Below are positions 61,111 to 64,000 of a DNA stretch of 64,000 nt, piece by piece. The DNA comes from JAPOKJ01 sp031421635 (GTDB taxonomy: Bacteria; Pseudomonadota; Gammaproteobacteria; Burkholderiales; Burkholderiaceae_E), in NCBI GenBank assembly GCA_031421635.1, contig JANOPA010000026.1, forward strand, positions 62,001-126,000, read 5' to 3'. The notes under the pieces were generated by a model, which saw only the letters and a program-made list of their open reading frames with translations, searched no databases and was not told where the DNA came from. The position numbers were made by a program, and so were the translations under genes. Each line of letters begins with the position of its first letter. The first letter of the stretch is position 1.

Positions 61111-62931
61111 TTAATTGCAACTTTTTGAAATTTCTCGCCCCTCATCATCAATCAAGTGTTCGATCATGATTTGGAGTTCAGAGACGCCTTGGTATTGATT
61201 TTCGTTAAGACGATACAGGCATCTTAGCTGGGTTGGCAAGGCTCGGGTATGGGAAAAAAGGATGCCTTTGAGTGGCGGGCCGGTGCGATCGGTTTGAAGC
61301 AATAAGGAAAGATGTTTTTCACCGACGATGCGCTGCTTAAGCACGGTAAAGGTGCCGTGCAGGAGCGGCGCCGGAAAACTCTGCCCCCAGACCATGCCAT
61401 CAAGTTGGCGGCAAAGACTCAAAGTAGCCTGTGCGAAGTCAAGCTCTCCGTCGTGTTCAAGAATGGTTTTGAAGCTTTCGCGCGGGGGAATGGTTTCAAG
61501 GGATTGCTTGAAGAGACGCTCAAACTCGATAAGGTCAGAAGCCATCAAACTTAAACCCGCTGCCATGGCGTGGCCACCAAAGCTAATCATGATTTGCGGT
61601 GCCTGCTTGGCGACCCAATCCAAACAATCACGCAAGTGAACGCCGGGAATGGAGCGACCTGAGCCTTTAAGGCGAGTACTGCCCAGCACACTAGGATTTC
61701 CATCGGCTTGGGCACTGGCTTGCGCAAAGATAATACAAGGTGTTTGAAGTTGATCTTTGAGTTTGCCAGCCACCAGGCCAATGACGCCCTCATGCCAATC
61801 GGGGTTAAAAGCGACATGACCTGGCCGCTCGCTTGAGCGATTTAAGCTTAGGGTCAAATCTCCAAGTTCTGCGAGCGCCGATTCGCGGGCCTGCGCTTCA
61901 ATGCCACGACGCTCGCGATTCATTTGATCAAGCTTTAGCGCAATCTCTTGGCAGCGCGTTTCATCATCGCAAACCAGGCATTCGATGCCCAGGCTCATGT
62001 CGTCGAGACGACCGGCCGCATTAATTCTTGGGCCTAGTGCAAAGCCGAGATCACTGGCCTGCAGGCGTCGCTGCTCTCTGCCTGCAATGTTGATTAAGGC
62101 ACGCAGGCCAGGCTGAACTTGTCCGCGCTGGATACGTTTTAGGCCTTGATAGACCAAAATGCGGTTGTTCTGATCTAGGGGTACAAGATCGGCCACGGTC
62201 CCGAGAGCGACAAGGTCAAGCAAATGGTCCAAGCGCAGATTTTGAGCTGCATCTTTAAGCTGCTGTCTTCGTTCATCGTTGCCCGACACGGGATTCCTCA
62301 GATGCCGACGTAGGGCAATGAGCAAATAAAAGGCGACGCCGCAGCCGGCCAGAGCTTTCGAAGGAAAGGAGCAGCCGCCTTGATTTGGGTTGAGGATGGC
62401 ATCGGCTGCGGGGCGCTCTTGGCCAGCGAGGTGATGGTCGGTGATGAGCACTCGCAGGCCCGCTTGCTTCGCGGCCGCGACTCCGGCGACACTGGCAATG
62501 CCGTTGTCTACGGTAATGATTAAGTCAGGGCGCCCCAGCCTTGGATGGGATAAACATAGTTCGACAATCGACGGCTGCAAGCCATAGCCATGCTCGAAGC
62601 GATTGGGTACGAGGTAGTCAACGGGCGCGCCAAGCGCTTTCAGGCCTCGCATAAGAATGGCGCATGCAGTAGCGCCATCGCAATCGTAGTCGGCAACGAT
62701 ACAAATTTTCTGACGTGTTTGCAACGCCTCACTGAGTAGAGCGATAGCCTGCTCGAGCCCGCGCAGAGAGTCGGGGGGTAATAGCCCTTCTAGTTCGGTC
62801 TCAAGTTGCCTTCCCTGAGTAATGCCTCGACTCGCCAAGAGACGGGCGAAAAAAGGTGGATGGCCCAGGTCGCTCAGGTTTTGATAGGCGAGTCTAGGCA
62901 CCGGGCGAGCTTGAGCGAGTCGACCAGACAT
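61111..62931 (-). CDS. recJ: Single-strand DNA 5'-3' exonuclease RecJ
   Basis: DHH-family exonuclease of 606 residues used in recombination and mismatch repair. Motifs: VADYDCDGATACAI, TVDNGIASV, ITDHHLAGQERP, LGPRINAAGRLDDMS, and the DHHA1 motif SFGGHAMAAGLSL. The ATG at 62931 shares its A with the upstream TAA (TAATG), so translation is coupled to the preceding gene. Confidence 0.95.
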   Translation of the reverse strand: MSGRLAQARPVPRLAYQNLSDLGHPPFFARLLASRGITQGRQLETELEGLLPPDSLRGLEQAIALLSEALQTRQKICIVADYDCDGATACAILMRGLKALGAPVDYLVPNRFEHGYGLQPSIVELCLSHPRLGRPDLIITVDNGIASVAGVAAAKQAGLRVLITDHHLAGQERPAADAILNPNQGGCSFPSKALAGCGVAFYLLIALRRHLRNPVSGNDERRQQLKDAAQNLRLDHLLDLVALGTVADLVPLDQNNRILVYQGLKRIQRGQVQPGLRALINIAGREQRRLQASDLGFALGPRINAAGRLDDMSLGIECLVCDDETRCQEIALKLDQMNRERRGIEAQARESALAELGDLTLSLNRSSERPGHVAFNPDWHEGVIGLVAGKLKDQLQTPCIIFAQASAQADGNPSVLGSTRLKGSGRSIPGVHLRDCLDWVAKQAPQIMISFGGHAMAAGLSLMASDLIEFERLFKQSLETIPPRESFKTILEHDGELDFAQATLSLCRQLDGMVWGQSFPAPLLHGTFTVLKQRIVGEKHLSLLLQTDRTGPPLKGILFSHTRALPTQLRCLYRLNENQYQGVSELQIMIEHLIDDEGREISKSCN

Positions 62932-63941
62932 TAGAGGAGGGCTCCAAGACGCCAAAAGCGCCAGCGATCTTGAGGCTGACTTTCAATGCTTAGCTGGGCG
63001 GCTTCACCAAAAAAGTTCCAGGTCACCCTTTTGCGTTTTTGAAGCGCCTGGGCGAAGGCAGGGAAGCGCTCCCAAATGCCCGTCCAGGCTTCGATATCGC
63101 CTTGGTGGGTAGGTGTAATCCAGTCATCAATAATGACGACTGTCTCGTCGCTCGTGCTGCTTTTTTGATCGAGCGGGCCTACTTTGTTGTTGAGTAGATC
63201 GTCCATCGTCGAGCGAAACAAGTTTGCTGGAGGCGAGCGCACTTCTCCTTCTAGCCAAAAGCCGTTAATGCTCGCCAGTCCAAGTTTTTCACGCCGATCA
63301 TTTAGAAGGTGCTCATGGAGCAGCATCTGGCTATGGTTCAGGAAGCGCCGCCAAGAGCGGGCATCTTGGCCAGATGGCAGGTATCGATCAATGCTGCGTC
63401 CCATAGCCTGGGTCGAACTCTTTGGCGCCCAATCCGTGCGACTTGGGGTGTGCAGGACCAGAAAGGTTTCTGTGCGTGGGGACGTCCAGCTATCAAGCGT
63501 CCAAGCAGTATCGAGGGCTTCTCCTAATAGTTCAACCCAATGTTGAGGATCGTGCAATTGTGACGTACCCAAAGCATCGGCAGCCAGGACTAAGTGGTCC
63601 AAGGCTAGGTTGAGATGGACCGGCTTCAGTAGCCAGGTGGTCCTCTCAGATTCAACCCTGACAGGACGCTCGTGATGGGCCTGACCCGCCACGCACATTA
63701 AAGTGTTTGCGAGATCGGGGCGCGCCAGGGAAAATTGCCGCTGCAACCAGAGTTCGTGAGAAAGTGCGTTTTGGAGACTATCCGATTCGGCAAGCCGCGT
63801 TTTAACTCTGCTCTTTTGCAAGCCAGCCTGCTTCAGCGCGAGACGTACTCGAGCCAGGCGTGTATCGGCACCCGTGGCTGAACCCTGTTGAGCCGACGCG
63901 TTTTGCAAGGGGGGAAGCGAAAGGGGGAAAAGTAATTGCAT
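62931..63941 (-). CDS. Uncharacterised protein coupled to recJ
   Basis: A 336-residue protein without a motif I can assign with confidence. A stretch GLASINGFWLEGEV resembles the 'lnslWlwG.G' segment of proteins often found before recJ in Burkholderiales that are annotated as phosphoglycerate-mutase-like; catalytic residues of that family are not evident. The first ~60 residues are basic. The stop overlaps the recJ start (TAATG). The function is unknown; only the conserved pairing with recJ is suggestive. Confidence 0.6.
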   Translation of the reverse strand: MQLLFPLSLPPLQNASAQQGSATGADTRLARVRLALKQAGLQKSRVKTRLAESDSLQNALSHELWLQRQFSLARPDLANTLMCVAGQAHHERPVRVESERTTWLLKPVHLNLALDHLVLAADALGTSQLHDPQHWVELLGEALDTAWTLDSWTSPRTETFLVLHTPSRTDWAPKSSTQAMGRSIDRYLPSGQDARSWRRFLNHSQMLLHEHLLNDRREKLGLASINGFWLEGEVRSPPANLFRSTMDDLLNNKVGPLDQKSSTSDETVVIIDDWITPTHQGDIEAWTGIWERFPAFAQALQKRKRVTWNFFGEAAQLSIESQPQDRWRFWRLGALL

Positions 63942-64000
63942 TACCTCGCATTATCCGTGATCCACAAAGGACACTTTGTTGACTGTGGCACACTCGCACT

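Overview
The window looks like chromosomal DNA of a betaproteobacterium, most likely Burkholderiales. The reasons are the gene order uvrB, low-molecular-weight phosphatase and a complete isc-hsc-fdx-iscX operon; recJ-prfB-lysS on one strand; several orphan Bug-type tricarboxylate-transporter receptors; and many small aromatic or heterocycle catabolic cassettes. No plasmid or phage backbone is present, only decayed remnants of mobile DNA.

The most striking region is 3.4-10.6 kb, a compact selenocysteine locus. It holds a thioredoxin-like partner protein, then a UGSC-family selenoprotein whose frame runs through an in-frame UGA (5168-5170) with a SECIS-like hairpin 18 nt downstream. These are followed by selB, selA and, after a lipoprotein gene, the tRNA-Sec gene selC with anticodon UCA. 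The locus therefore carries a candidate Sec-containing protein and the dedicated decoding machinery; selD is not in the window. Just upstream, a Spy/CpxP-like lipoprotein gene has lost its two-component system: only the last ~57 codons of a sensor kinase remain, together with a direct repeat that may be the old operator.

From 10.6 to 33.8 kb lies a mosaic of catabolic genes. They include a DsbA-type isomerase, EstB-like esterase, thiolase, Bug receptor plus D-aminoacylase, and a tight operon with a molybdenum hydroxylase (large subunit, 2Fe-2S subunit, FAD subunit fused to a CoxG domain), a DapA-family lyase and a 3-hydroxyanthranilate dioxygenase-like protein. A second block has an Fe-alcohol dehydrogenase, a PfkB kinase and a sulfatase facing an operon of extradiol-type dioxygenase, FAD hydroxylase and Bug receptor.

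From 34.1 to 35.2 kb a decayed island abuts tRNA-Asn, with remnants of an integrase, a HigA-like antitoxin and a DUF3987 protein. From 35.3 to 48.0 kb come housekeeping genes: an aromatic aminotransferase, uvrB, a phosphatase, an IorAB-type molybdenum hydroxylase and the full isc operon behind an IscR box. From 48.1 to 51.6 kb a PAPS module (cysNC, cysD) meets a TPR-sulfotransferase gene at a deletion scar that removed the 5' ends of cysD and the sulfotransferase. From 51.7 to 56.5 kb there is a secreted protease group (M28-like, PrcB-like lipoprotein, S8 lipoprotein). From 56.7 kb to the end are lysS (followed in frame by a SnoaL-like remnant), prfB with its programmed frameshift, an ExeA-like ATPase, recJ and an uncharacterised gene coupled to recJ.
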